Positions 1 through 11,617 of a stretch of DNA of 64,000 nucleotides are shown piece after piece. This DNA comes from Nyssa sinensis (taxonomy: Eukaryota; Streptophyta; Magnoliopsida; Cornales; Nyssaceae), in contig CM018035.1 in the NCBI GenBank assembly GCA_008638375.1, forward strand, positions 28,369,807-28,433,806. Direction: 5' to 3'. Positions within the stretch are counted from its first letter, which is position 1; each line of letters begins with the position of its first letter. Both the position numbers and the translations under genes were made by a program. A model generated the notes under the pieces. That model worked only from the letters and a program-made list of their open reading frames with translations. It ran no database searches and was not told where the DNA came from.

Positions 1-1327
1 CAAGAATGCAATAAGACCAATGATTTTTTAATACTACATTGGTTCATATAAGTCTTTCGATCTCTATATTTACCCATGCTAAAATATCCAAGATCTATCC
101 TATGATTCCCTCTTTCGATAGAAAATCACAAAATTAAAATCATCTAATTAGTGGCCAGTTAATTAGAAGCAATAAGTTCAGAATAAATCAGACAAACATG
201 AGAAAGAATTACTTCAAACTAGCATAGAAAAGCAAGCATAGTTCGGAACTAGATTACATCAGTTTCCTAGAATAAATAAAAATTTAGTTCATGCTAAAAA
301 TTAAATTCAACATAAACAAATTCACCATGATTTTCTTGAGACGAACGGAAGAAAAATAACACTGAAAAATATTCGCAGCAATCCAAGGTGTGCCGTCAAG
401 CCGCAGTCGTACAATCCCTGGTTTTGACTTTTCTTCTCTGTTACGCTCCTGCTTGTGCGCTGCAAAATTTTCCAAGCCAATCTCCAAGCCGCAAAGCCAA
501 ATCACAAGCTAGGTTCAGCCAGCAACCGCTTGCTTTTTCTTTTGTTTTTCCTCTCTGCCGCAGCTTTTCCTCTTACGCCCCCCCACAAGTAAAACAGCCC
601 TAGCCACCTTGTATATTCAGGGCCCAAAGCCCTACACGCAAGCCTCCAAGCCGCACTGTGCAGCCCACCTTTGTTTATTTCCAGCGCCCCACGAAAGATC
701 AATCTTTTTAAAAGCCCATCCATGGTTTTAGTAGTTATGTTGTGGACCATATTCCGGACTATCTAAACTGCTACGCCAATTAATTATCTGGGCACAAGCA
801 AATTCTCTCAGGCTGACTTGGTGGCTGAGGAAAATTAGTCTAATGGGACGGCTTGTATTTGTATATGGGATCAACTATCATGGTAAAGACTCACGGGCCT
901 AATTATCAGGTTGTCCGGCTTAAGTAGTCATGGGTCGAGCTGCTTCAATTTTTCAAGTCTGTGATAAAATTTAAATGATAAAAATGAAGCCTAAAATCAA
1001 TAAGAAAATAAATAAAATTACACTAAAATTTAAAGTTAAGAGGTGATAAAATTATAAATTATTCAAGTCATCACTTTTATAGTTAAACTATGTAATACCA
1101 ACTATGAATGTATCTAGTTGCTCTGCCAAGTGAATATGCATTCTCCGATTAATTTTCACTGCTTAACTCAGTGTGTATCGAATGCATTATGCTTAGAGGT
1201 TACAAGTGAATGGCATGTGGTTAGGATTACTGTCGGCATTTTAATTCCTCAAAAAAAAAACCGATAGGTGCCTAACTGGCCGGTCACATGTCCTAAATTC
1301 GCATAAGGTGGGTTTGGGATGTGACAA
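1..1327. repeat. Unresolved repeat-derived sequence ending in a gypsy LTR-like terminus
   Basis: No gene is supported here. Positions ~380-740 are richer in C and hold only short overlapping frames with no recognisable domain. The stretch closes at 1327 with GGTTTGGGATGTGACA, which resembles the 3' terminus of the gypsy LTRs elsewhere in the window (at 11617 and, in reverse complement, at 43826 and 61188). The left boundary lies outside the window or is not visible. Confidence 0.4.
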
Positions 1328-1989
1328 ACTGTGGAGGTTATCAGATTATCTGTGTAAAGAGATAAGCGAATAGTTTATGAGTAACTTGGAACTTTTGACT
1401 TGGTGTATAAGTTACACTATCTAGATATTGTATCTTCATACACTGTATCATTTTATATGCTATACTGTTTAAATGCGTATACTTAAATGCATACCCTTTT
1501 GTACTGCATTACACGTGGCATGATTTTGTTCTGTCCTGCCTAATTAATGTCTTGTCCTGTTTTGGTTCTGTTCTATTCCGCTCAATACTGACCTGGTCTA
1601 TTATTGATTTATTTGCCTATACTCCAATTTATATACTGACATCCTGCACTGTTCTATCTGTTTTAATCTGTTGTCCCATTTGGCTTAGTCCTGTTTTATT
1701 TTACTACACTGCATTTAAAGTGGATTTATAAAACTGCTATTTCTGAAATGACTGAACTATCCATGTGCTTTGTAAACAAGAACTGGTTTTTGAAACCCAT
1801 GACAGGGAACCTGTGTTACTTACTGGGCTTATTAAAGCTCACCCCATTATCCTAACATTTTTCAAGATTTACCCCTATTGGATTAGAAGGCACTATGATA
1901 TGACACTAGTAGGTTGGGAGGCAATTCAAGTAAGGATTTGATGGCACTGGTTTGGGGAGACTTAGATTCTTGCAGACTGACTCAGGCTA

Positions 1990-2745
1990 TTCAAGTGAGT
2001 GTTATGATATGATTAAATTTACTGATATGCTATAAACGTATTGAGACATGGCTCATGGTAATGGTACTTTAGAGAGATTAGATATGCTCTGTGTTATATA
2101 TCTGATTATAGACATGCTCTGTGGTTAGAGTTATTAGCTATCTAGTTTTAGACTTGCTCTATGGTACATACCTCTATGGTATTTATAAATGAGTTGCATT
2201 CCCGAGATAAAAAAAAGGTTCTAAATTTCGCTGCTCTAACCCTACATTTGGAATGCAACTCATCGTTAAGTTCAGAAGTTCGCCTTTGGTTGGTCACATT
2301 GTCGGTCGGCAAACTGGCAAGGCGGCTAACTAGCATCACGTCCTCGACATATGCATAGGGTGGGGTTCAGGATGCGATAGAGCAGTCGAGGATGTGATGC
2401 CAGTTAGCCGCCTTGCCGGTTTGCCGACCAACAATGCGACCAACTAAAGGCGAACTTCTAAACTTAACAACGAATTGCAATCCAAATGTAGGGTCAGAGC
2501 AGCGGAATTTAAAACCTTTTTCATCTCGGGAATGCAACTCATTTATAAATACCATAGACGTATGTACCACAGAGCAAGTCTAAAACCAGATAGCTAATAA
2601 CTCTAACTACAGAGCTCGTCTATAATCAGGCATATAACACAAAGCACATCTAATATCCCTAGAGTACCATTACAATGAGCTATGTCTCAATATCTAGTGC
2701 ATATCAATCACATCAATCAAATCATGTCACTCACACGTCGGAGTG
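1990..2745. repeat. Large imperfect inverted repeat made of two head-to-head LTR pieces
   Basis: The left arm (~1990-2345) and right arm (~2390-2745) are reverse complements with scattered mismatches, separated by a ~45-bp loop. The two arms even translate to the same peptide start (MVHTSMVFINELHSRD) on opposite strands, at 2161 and 2570. The left arm runs into GGGTGGGGTTCAGGATGCGATA near 2375, a decayed LTR end. The right arm belongs to the minus-strand LTR that starts at 3499. A transcript through the region would fold into a hairpin of ~350 bp. Confidence 0.85.
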
Positions 2746-2778
2746 CAGCACACCTCTCTCTTTGAGGGTCCGTAGGTG

Positions 2779-2810
<32 letters not shown>

Positions 2811-3499
2811 AATTCCTATACATATACATCTATATATATATATAGATGCATGCAAGTCAGAGTTTCAGGTGGGATCATACGGCTGAGGTGGGATGATGTG
2901 AGCTGATGATGAGGGGTTTGCATGTATGGCCATTGGCCAATTTGGGAGGTGGACTTGGATAATTTAGTGTTATATACAATTCTATTGTATATTTAGGCAT
3001 AAAGTTGTTGGCAACCCACTTGGTAAATTTTTGGGTGCCATAAGTTTCCCTCACTTGGTCAAGGGTTCAAATCCCCTTAGCCTCACTTTTGGGTATTTTT
3101 TCCTCATTTGGGCTTAGGCCTTGTTTGGTTGGCACAAAATTCTGTTTTGGCTATTTCCGTTATATTTTCTTTTCTAGTGCTCTTTTTATGAAGTAGTTTC
3201 TTCTGCTCACTTCCTATCTCGGTTAGCTTCGATGTCAAAGGCACCGTGTCGGTTATTATCTCTTGTGATTTCCATAGTTAGCTAATTCTAATTCTTGTAG
3301 TGTTAAAATGACATCATTTCACCTATTTCATTGATAATTAGGTTCAAGTATTACACCCTCCTCTCTTGACGTGTTTAATTATTTTATTGGTCTCTCGTGA
3401 CCATCGAAAAGTTTCCGATTTACTGTCTTAATTATTCTTTATGTCGGTTCTAATTAATAATTAGCAATTAATTATTAATTAATCAAGGTCGGGGTGTTA
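2385..3499 (-). mobile_element. Minus-strand gypsy LTR fragment (Del/Tekay-like)
   Basis: Read on the minus strand, an LTR begins at 3499 with TGTAACACCCCGACC, directly after a purine-rich tract at 3500-3545. It continues left until it meets the head-to-head copy near 2385. Plant Del/Tekay LTRs typically start TGTAACACCC and end in a GACA-type terminus. The 3' terminus is missing here, so this is a partial LTR. The 5' LTR partner was not found. Confidence 0.6.
2777..2843. repeat. (TA)n microsatellite
   Basis: There are two runs of alternating TA, about 2778-2805 and 2831-2843, separated by a short unique spacer. They lie inside LTR-derived sequence. Confidence 0.9.
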
Positions 3500-3545
3500 C
3501 ATCCTACCCCCCTTAAAAGAAGTTTTGTCCTCAAAACTTAGTTGG
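3500..3545 (-). other. Polypurine tract and 3' end of a minus-strand gypsy element
   Basis: On the minus strand this reads TTTTGAGGACAAAACTTC, then a TTTTAAGGGGGG core, then the LTR start. That is the usual polypurine tract layout of Del/Tekay elements (GAGGACGAAATTC, then TTTTAAGGGGGG). Only ~200-300 bp of the element's interior survives to the right before the plus-strand gypsy coding region begins. Confidence 0.65.
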
Positions 3546-3869
3546 TTATATCTAGGAGGCTCTAACCTCTCTTCATGCCAATACTATCATCATAGTTTCA
3601 CACAAATTTCATATCAGATACAAGAATCCCCATTATGTCTGATTTACAACCACAATTGTAGGATCTCGTCAAGATTCCATTATCAGACCAATATCACATC
3701 AAATCAACTGGGCAATCATCCTCAAATAAGTAGAAATCACCCATTAAGATCATTTAATCACATGTGATCCCAAAAGTGATTCATTTGATATCCTCAATCA
3801 TGGTTTACTGTATTTTGGGTTATTTCGAACTATTAATGTCACAAAACCTACTTTTTATTAGGTCAGAAT

Positions 3870-4525
3870 ATAGTCTGGGTCATGTCGGATTTTCGGGATA
3901 TTATAGGATGGATGCTCCCTTGGTTCATCAGTCTGGTTATTATCCACAGCTTCTGCAGTTTTTTTCGAGTGATCCTCCTTTGCCTCCAGTTCTTGCATAT
4001 TCTGCACAAAGTTCTAGACTTTCTATAGGTTCATCTTCTTCTTCAGCATCTAGACCGCCCATTATTCACCAGGGTACTAGTCGTCAGGATATAGTACCAT
4101 TTCAAACTCAAGGCAAGGTTTATGCACTTACTACTATGACAAATCCTTCAGTTGGACCATCTGTGGTTCGAGGTACAGTCTTGATTTTTAGTTCTTAGGT
4201 ACATGTATTGATTGACACAGGTGCCTCACATTCGTTTATAGCGTCCTCATTTGCATGTACTTTGGGATTGGAGATATCTTTATTAGACATTCCTCTTCGT
4301 GTTGAGACTCCGATTAGGAGTCGACTTTCACTCAGACGAGTGGTTCGTTCTTGTGAGATCGAGGTGGCTGATCATAGTTTTATCTTTGATTTTATTGTTC
4401 TTAATATGAATGTCTTTGATTTGATTCTGGGTATGGATTGGTTGTCTACCCATCGAGCTACCATTGATTGTTTCCGTAGTAAAGTTACTATCTGCACTCC
4501 CAATGGAGATCTTTTTCATTTCTAG
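3870..4525 (+). pseudogene. Gypsy gag C-terminus and aspartic protease (relic)
   Basis: The frame carries a serine/proline-rich gag tail and then the protease signature LIDTGASHSFIA at ~4208-4243, followed by the flap/ILGMDWL segment at ~4420-4440. This matches the gag-protease junction of chromovirus-type Ty3/gypsy elements. An in-frame TAG at 4196-4198 sits just before the DTGAS active site, where the family has Q or a similar residue. The frame ends at 4525, and the reverse transcriptase continues in a shifted frame. The N-terminal gag and zinc knuckle are missing, because the 5' part is replaced by debris of the opposite-strand element. It cannot make a functional polyprotein. Confidence 0.85.
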
Positions 4526-4526
4526 G

Positions 4527-6060
4527 GGGACCGAAAGTGATTTCACTACTTCGAGACCGTGGGATTCACATGGCTTAGGTGAACTTAGTTTTATGTCTGC
4601 TAGTTGGGTAACAGATGTTGGGGATGACATTCATGAGGAGTTACCACCGATAGTGAGGGATTTTGAGGATGTTTTTCCAGATGATTTGTATGGGTTACTG
4701 CCACCTAGAGAGATTGAGTTCTCTATTGAGCTTTTATTGGGTACTACACCTATCTCTATGGCACCATATCGGATGGCTCCAGTAGAATTACGTGAGCTGA
4801 AGACTAAGATAGAGGATCTATTGCATAAGGAGTTTATACGTCCCAACACTTCACCTTGGGGAACTCTAGTGTTGTTTGCCAATAAGGGTGATGGTTCTTT
4901 ACGCCTTTGCATCAATTATCGAAAACTTAATCGAGTCACAATTAAGAATCGATATCCATTACCGTAGATAGATGATTTGTTTGATCAACTTCGGGGTTCA
5001 ATGTGTTTCTCAAAGATTGATTTGAGGTCAGGATATCACCAATTGAGGATCAAGGATTCTGATGTACAGAAGACAGCTTTTCGTACTCAATGTGGACATT
5101 GTGAGTATCTTGTGATGCCATTTGGGTTCATGAACCCACCAGCAGCATTCATGGATCTTATGAATCGGGTTTTTTGAGAGTATCTAGATCACTTCATTAT
5201 TGTGTTTTTTGATGATATTCTTATTTATTCACTTTCACGAGAGGAACATGAGGAGCATTTGAGAATTGCTCTACAGACTTTGCGTGAGCGCCACCAATAC
5301 GCCAAATATGAGAAGTGCAGATGTTGGTTGACTGAGGTTAAATTTCTTGGGCATGTATTTTCCTAAAAGGGAGTTTTCATTGATCTTGCAAAGACTAATT
5401 CAGTTACAACTTGGGAAAGACCGAAAAATGTGTTCGAGATACGTAGTTTTTTGGGTTTAGCCGGATATTATCGTCGTTTTGTAGAGGGATTTTCACGCTC
5501 GACTATGCCTATGACTCGACTTACTCAAAAAGGAGTCCGATTCATTTGGAACGAGGATTGTGAGCGAGCTTTCTAGACGCTAAAGACTCTTCTTACTTCT
5601 GCACCTGTCTTAGCTATTCCCGAGAGTGGAATTGGCTATACGGTATACTGCGATGCTTCACGAAAGAGACTAGGTTGTGTTTTTATGCAACAAGGGAAGG
5701 TCATTGCTTACGGATCTCGACAGTTGAAATCGCATGACAGAAACTACCCTACTCACGACTTAGAGTTGGCAGCAGTTGTCTTTGCTTTGAAGAGTTGGAG
5801 ACACTATCTCTATGGGGAGGCGTTTGAGATGTATTCAGATCATAAGAGTCTCAAGTACCTTTTCTCACAAAAGGACTTGAACTTGAGGCAGCGTTGTTGG
5901 ATGGAATATATGGAGGATTATGACTTTGATCTTCTCTTTCATCCGGGGAAGGCTCACGTCGTTGCAGATGCGTTAAGTAGGAAATCGCATGAGAGTATAG
6001 CTGCAATTCTGATGCGGGAGTGGAATATGCTAGAGGCAGTGGCAAACTACAATTTATGTC
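4527..6060 (+). pseudogene. Gypsy reverse transcriptase and RNase H (relic)
   Basis: The order is a DVFPDDL linker (~4665), the RT entry segment ([12 protein letters not shown], ~4825), the NYRKLN motif (~4913), [13 protein letters not shown] (~5014) and the catalytic box read as FFDDIL at ~5205. Then come GYYRRF (~5464), an RNase H with [12 protein letters not shown] (~5645), [16 protein letters not shown] (~5749) and VVADALSRK (~5960). Frame stops fall at 4965, 5175, 5364 and 5574. Several sit where the family has CAG/CAA or CGA codons, so they look like C-to-T changes. All domains are recognisable and in the right order for Ty3/gypsy. Confidence 0.92.
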
Positions 6061-7320
6061 TCGATGAGACAGGCGATTCAGCTTTCTTATTTTCTGTTAT
6101 TGCACATCCTAGCCTTTTGACTCGCATTTTGGATGCACAGATCGAGGATTCAGAGGCAGAATCTATTCGTTCTTGTATTGTTAGTGGTGATCCAGTTGCT
6201 AGTTGGTCATTTCATACCAATCATGGATTGCATTATCAAGGATGTTACTATGTACCGCAAACTTGTCACGAGAATGTTATGCAAGAATTTCACCTCTAGA
6301 CTTGTAGTACATCCGAGTGGTACTAAGATGTACCAGAATCTTAGCCGGCAATATTGGTGAAAGGGCATGAAGATCGATGTCACGGGATTTGTAAGTAAAT
6401 ATTTGACTTGCGAGCAAGTCAAAGCTGAGCATCAGTGACTAGCAGGGTTGTTACAACCTCTTCTGGTAGTGAAGTGGAAGTGGGAACACATCACGATGGA
6501 TTTTGTTTCCAGGTTTCCAAGGTCACCACAAGGGCATGATGCAATATGGGTTATAATGGACCCTCTAACGAAGTCTACACACTTTTTACCGATGAGGGAT
6601 ATGGATTCAGTAGAGACTTTGAGCCACCTTTACATTCAAGAGATTGTACGTTTACATAGAGTTTCAGTTTCTATTATTTTGGATTGGGATGCACGATATA
6701 CTGCACAATTTTGGCAGAGTCTTTAAGCAGCTTTGGGTACTGAGTTGTCACTTAGTACAGTTTTTCATCCGTAGACTGACGGACAGTCCGAGCGTACCAT
6801 TCAGATACTAGAAAATATGCTACGAACTTGCGTCATGGATTTTTGAGGCAGTTGGGAAGATCACTTGCCACTTATAGAGTTTGCTTACAACAATAACTAT
6901 CAGGCAAGTATCGAGATGGCACCGTTTGAAGCATTGTATAGTAGACCTTGTAGGTCGCCAATTTGTTGGGCTGAGGTGGGCGAGGCCACAGTCTTAGGAC
7001 CAGACTTGGTTCGAGAGACGATGGAAAAGATCAAAGTGATATGACAATGACTTCTTACAGCACAGAGCAGACAAAAAAGCTACGTGGATAAGAGGCGTTC
7101 ACCTCTATCATTCGATGTGAGAGATCATGTCTTTCTTAAAGTTGCTCCACGAAAGGGCCTAACTAGATTTGGCCGACAAGGGAAGTTAGCTCCAAGGTAC
7201 ATAGGTCCTTTCGAGATCCTTAATAGGATTGGGGAGGTTGCATATCGGTTGGCATTACCACCACAGCTTTTTGGGGTTCATGATGTTTTCCACGTTTCGA
7301 TGCTTTGCAAATATCATTAA
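6061..7320 (+). pseudogene. Gypsy integrase (relic)
   Basis: The integrase core is recognisable across stops: [20 protein letters not shown] (~6450), the first Asp in TMDFV, the second near [13 protein letters not shown] (~6678), and TDGQSERT (~6777) with the Glu of the D,D-35-E triad. The C-terminal domain [15 protein letters not shown] to [14 protein letters not shown] follows at 7096-7317. In-frame stops lie at 6297, 6358, 6436, 6724, 6772, 6844, 7042 and 7048. The HHCC zinc region at ~6290-6430 is badly decayed. The family often continues past HVSML, but here the frame stops at 7318. No chromodomain is visible. Confidence 0.9.
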
Positions 7321-7860
7321 TTAAGCTATCAATTGAACCTCAATGACTATAAAAATACTTTCCTTAGTGTTTTTTGACGTTCTTGGCTCAATGGTGGGGT
7401 CTGTTTCGTCAAGCAAAGTACCAAAATCATAGATACCTAGAAAGGTGAAATTCTCAAACTTCCCTTAGCTACTAGACTGACCAGAAAAATATAGAAGGGG
7501 GTGTAAAGATTTGTAAATTTTTTTTTATAAAAAAGAGTAAATAATTTTTTTTAGAATAAATTAAAATTTAATTAACTAATTAAATTAGTTGAGGTATAAA
7601 ATATGCCCAACAAAATTTAAATGAGTACATGTCTATGGGTAGGGAATAAAGTAATGTACAAAGCATTGAAAAAAAAAGAGGAAGTGAATGTGTGTGCAGC
7701 AGTGTGTGTGGCGGTGGTTTACTAATTCTTGTAAAATATCTTGTAAAGAAAAAAAAACAAAGGGGCAAAAGGTGTGGTTGAAAATTCAACCGTACCATGT
7801 TTTATTTTAAACCACTCACAACTCACACAAAACACACACTCGTTCCAGACGCACAGTGGC

Positions 7861-7942
7861 ATGGAGAAGGAGAGAAGAAAAAAAGAAAAAAAGAAAAAAA
7901 AAAAAAAAAAGGAAGAAAGGAAGAAGAAGAAAAAGGGAAAAA
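7861..7942 (+). repeat. Homopurine (GA-rich) tract
   Basis: About 80 bases are almost pure A and G, including an 18-base A run. They produce spurious lysine/glutamate-rich frames (7774-8054), which are not treated as genes. Confidence 0.9.
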
Positions 7943-7947
7943 TTTTG

Positions 7948-8101
7948 GCAAGTCACTTGGGCTTTCGTGGGGGTTGAGGTCTATTGCAGTTTTCTTTGAT
8001 TTTAAGCGATTTAACCGGCAATTAGCAAGTCACTTGGGCTTTCGTGGGGGTTAAGGTCTATTGTAGTTTTCTTTGATTTTAAGCGATTTAACCGGCAAAA
8101 A
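7948..8101 (+). repeat. 77-bp tandem duplication
   Basis: Two adjacent copies (7948-8024 and 8025-8101) begin GCAAGTCACTTGGGCTTTCG and end with AAGCGATTTAACCGGCAA. They differ at only a few positions, for example GTTGAGG/GTTAAGG and TTGCAG/TTGTAG. The pair lies inside the LTR. Confidence 0.9.
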
Positions 8102-9574
8102 ATCAAAGAAAACTTTGCCAAAATTGTACAAAAGTGAGGTAGGGTTTCTAAAACTTTTGAAATAGGAATGAATAGGTTGCTAGAAGACATTCATTCATAA
8201 AAGCATGCTAGGATTTCCATGTTGTGTGTTAGATTTCAATTTTGTTAATTTATATGCATGTGAAGCATGCCCATACATTCTCAAATTGAAATCTGTGTTT
8301 ATATTAGGATTGTTGGGACCCTAAGCATGTGTTTTTATTTAATATTGTTACTAGTCACACTTGTGAGGAGTGTGGAGTGAGATTATAATAAATAAATAAA
8401 TAAACCATGTGTTTTGTACATAGAAAAGTTGAGAAAAATCCTTGAAAGGATTAAATAATGAGTGAGAATGAAAAGAACTAAGAGTGTTGGTTTAGAACAC
8501 GTTTTGTGTGCTTATGAGATGATGTGAGTACTCGAAATGTTGTGGTGTGAATTGAGTTGTGAATGTGTATATCCGAGGTTCAACGGTTGAGTCAAGAGTC
8601 CCACATGGTAGTACAGGTTATGGTTGCCTACAGGTTAATAGCTTGTGAAACCATGTTTCGCTATATCGCAGGCGAGGTGATTACTTGATGAGTGATGAAT
8701 TAGGACTTTAGTATTTGTTTTGGGCTTTTAATAAAACCTAGAGATTTAAGAAATTGGTCGTTGTTTGAATAAATTCAAGTGGAACTTAAGTAAATCTCAT
8801 AAAATGTAACAAGACAAATATGGATTCTGTATATGCCTAATTGATTATAAATTGTCATAGCATGCCACTCATCGAGCACAAGTATACAATTTTATGCAAC
8901 GTTTATGTTTTGTTTGTTTTAGTTATCCTACTAGGGTACTGACCTCTACTAGATGCAAGTACGGGGAAGGATCCCGCGTCTTGAGGAGTACATGTTTATA
9001 GACTTGATGTGTCTCTTCCTTTTGGGCTTACTTGATGTATGTGAAGACATACTATGATGATGTTCATGGAGCGTTCTCCATTATTTTTGTTAATCATGTA
9101 GTATGAAATTTGTATGCTTCTTGGGACATGTAAATGAGATTGATATGTGTTTTAGGACATGACGTAGTAACTTGGAAATGAATTCCATATATAGAAATGT
9201 ATGTATTATAATGTATGCTAAGTCGGATGAGAAAGAAATGAAATGAAGTATGTATTGAATTATATAATTGTTGTACATGGATTGTCAGGTTGACAAGTAC
9301 CTAAGGAGTGAATGAGTGAAAAATTGTGTAAGTGTTGAAAACTTGAAAGGCAAAAAAAAACTAACCAATAATTAGGGTGAACCCTTTCATTTTTTTTTTT
9401 TAAATCTTGGCTTTTATAAACTCTCATATTTGTTATCCTTAATCGATTCCCACAGTTAAACTTATATATCTTTGACTATTAAAATCTAGTGAGATATGTT
9501 AATTAATTTAATCATTTTAATTTAACTTAGTTTAAATATCACACCATCGGGTTATGGGGCTCGGGGCATGACAG

Positions 9575-11617
9575 GGGGCAAGCATCCGGGTACCAGAAGA
9601 TGATTCCGCATGAAAGTATAAAATTATGAAAATACCCCTAGGCTTAATATAAGCCACAAATAGGCAAATTAAAATCCGAAAAGACCTAAATTTAATATCT
9701 TTGACATTCCAGACCCAACAATAATGTCTGTTTGAGAAAAATAGAACACCAAAACAAACTAAAAAATGACAAATATGTCCCTAAAACTTAAGAAAGCTAC
9801 CATAAGAGTATAGAAAGTAAAGAGAAACCCATACCAGCGTATATAAGAGTCTCTGAGTCTAAAAATAAGCTCCGTTTGAGATAATTGGGTACCGAAGACA
9901 CGAAATATAAACGGTAAAAATTACCAAATTACCTTTAAGGCATGATTAAGCAACTAGATGAACTCAAAAAAGTAAAAGAGAGACTACCTCACGATTAAAA
10001 GACCCTATAGACTCAAAAATGAAGTCTGATAGAGTAAATGATGTATCGAATAGTATAAGACATGTAAAGAAAAAATGACCAAAATACCCTAAAGGTTTCA
10101 ATAAGCCACCAAAGAAACTAAGAAGTGTTAGGAACCCTAACTAAAGACCGTGTAGGAATTCTAAACAGAAAAACTAAGTCCAGAAGAGACTAAAAACATT
10201 AAGTAAGAAAAGATTTTAGCTGAGATATGAACTGATATAATATCAATGTATTCTGATCCATGATTTAGGATTACCAGTAAGGAAATAGAGATAAGATAAA
10301 TGCCAAGGCAAGTCAAGTAAGTAAGTGATTGTGGACTTTGGACCATAGGAGAGTAACTCTAAACCTTGAAGTTGAGACATTTTCATGAAATTCAGTTCTT
10401 TATAACTTTATAACATTACATGCAATTTTTTTCAGCTCTATGACGTGTTTCAGACTATTATGCTAAATGTTTTAACTTCATAACTGTTTTCAAAATACTA
10501 AGATCAATTCAATATTGAATTGCATGCTTTTAAGTAGCATATTTTTAAACATTTTATAACATGGATAGCTTAAAGAATGTTTTGCAAACATGTTTTAGAA
10601 TAAAGTTTTATGTGCCTTACGACACCCTACTGGGGGTTAAGAGCTAGTAGACTTCAAATAAGTCTTCATAAGTGATTCGACCGGGAGTTTGAATTTAGTA
10701 AGAAAGGGCCATGTAAATTCAGAGCTCTAAATTATAGTATGGTCACCAAGGTGACATTTACAATCTGCAAGGGACTTAGCTTATGAGATGTTTGGCACAA
10801 AATATTTTACAGGTTCAATTTCCAGGTCACTGTGTGAGAACAGATGGTCCTAAAGGACAAAAGTTTTAGGAAAGTATCGCTTGTATTATTTGCTTACAAG
10901 TATCAGCTTTTATGATATCATAATTATCTTGCAAAATTATCTGGCACAAACTCTTGCATGATTTCAAGTAAATATATTGTAATTCTCAGTTATATGTTTA
11001 TGTTTAAGGTTGCTAGAAGCTTTCAATATAATTATTTTCTATTGCTATCTATGAAAGTTAAGAAATAGATTTCTTAGAAACCCATGACAGGGGACTAGTG
11101 TTACTCATGAGATTTTCATTAAGCTCATAGGATTTTATCCTGCTTATTTTTAGAAACGACTAAGAAGTTTACATATCCAGATGTCAGTAAGTTATAATGA
11201 ACATAGAGTCTAACTAAAAAAGGATTAGTATCTTAGCCATGGAGATAATAACCTGGAGTGACAAATAGCAGATTGATGTGACAGCTTGGAGTAAAAGTAA
11301 AATGTGAACGATGTTCACCGATGATGTATTAGTTCAGATACTCATATCTAATATAATGTTGGGTTCATATTATTGTAACTCTAATGTAATGTTACTTATT
11401 CTCTACCAAAAGTGACTACATTCAAACAAAATTTTTTACAAACTTAGATTATACTGCATGACTTTATATGACTGAATGCAATCTACTTGGATATGTAAAA
11501 AGGTTTTCGATTAGACATGTCATCAACATGCTAAATAAAGTTAGTGTCTTGGCGAAGTGCCTAATTGGCTGATCATTATACCTAATCCGCATAGGGTGAG
11601 GTTTGGGATGTGACAGG
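9575..11617 (+). mobile_element. Gypsy LTR-derived sequence ending GGGATGTGACA
   Basis: No gene is visible. The right end at 11617 (GGTTTGGGATGTGACA) matches the terminus at 1327. The segment 11075-11617 (AACCCATGACAGGG...) is homologous to ~1787-2380, so both belong to one LTR family. The left limit is uncertain, since no clean TG start was seen at 9575. Confidence 0.5.

Larger units (their letters stand above)
7502..9574 (+). mobile_element. Probable 3' LTR of the plus-strand gypsy element
   Basis: A purine tract ending AGAAGGGGG (7493-7501) is followed by TGTAAAGATTTG, and the stretch closes with GGGGCTCGGGGCATGACA at 9574. The TG...CA ends, ~2.07 kb length and position just downstream of the integrase fit a 3' LTR. 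No gene is seen inside. The 5' LTR and a target duplication were not found, so the limits are inferred. Confidence 0.55.

Noticed and set aside
388..750. Overlapping 71- and 82-codon frames on both strands
   Set aside because: No recognisable domain or start context; the GC-richer patch alone explains the long frames.
7774..8054. Lysine/glutamate-rich 67- and 85-codon frames
   Set aside because: They arise from a homopurine tract and a 77-bp duplication in the LTR.
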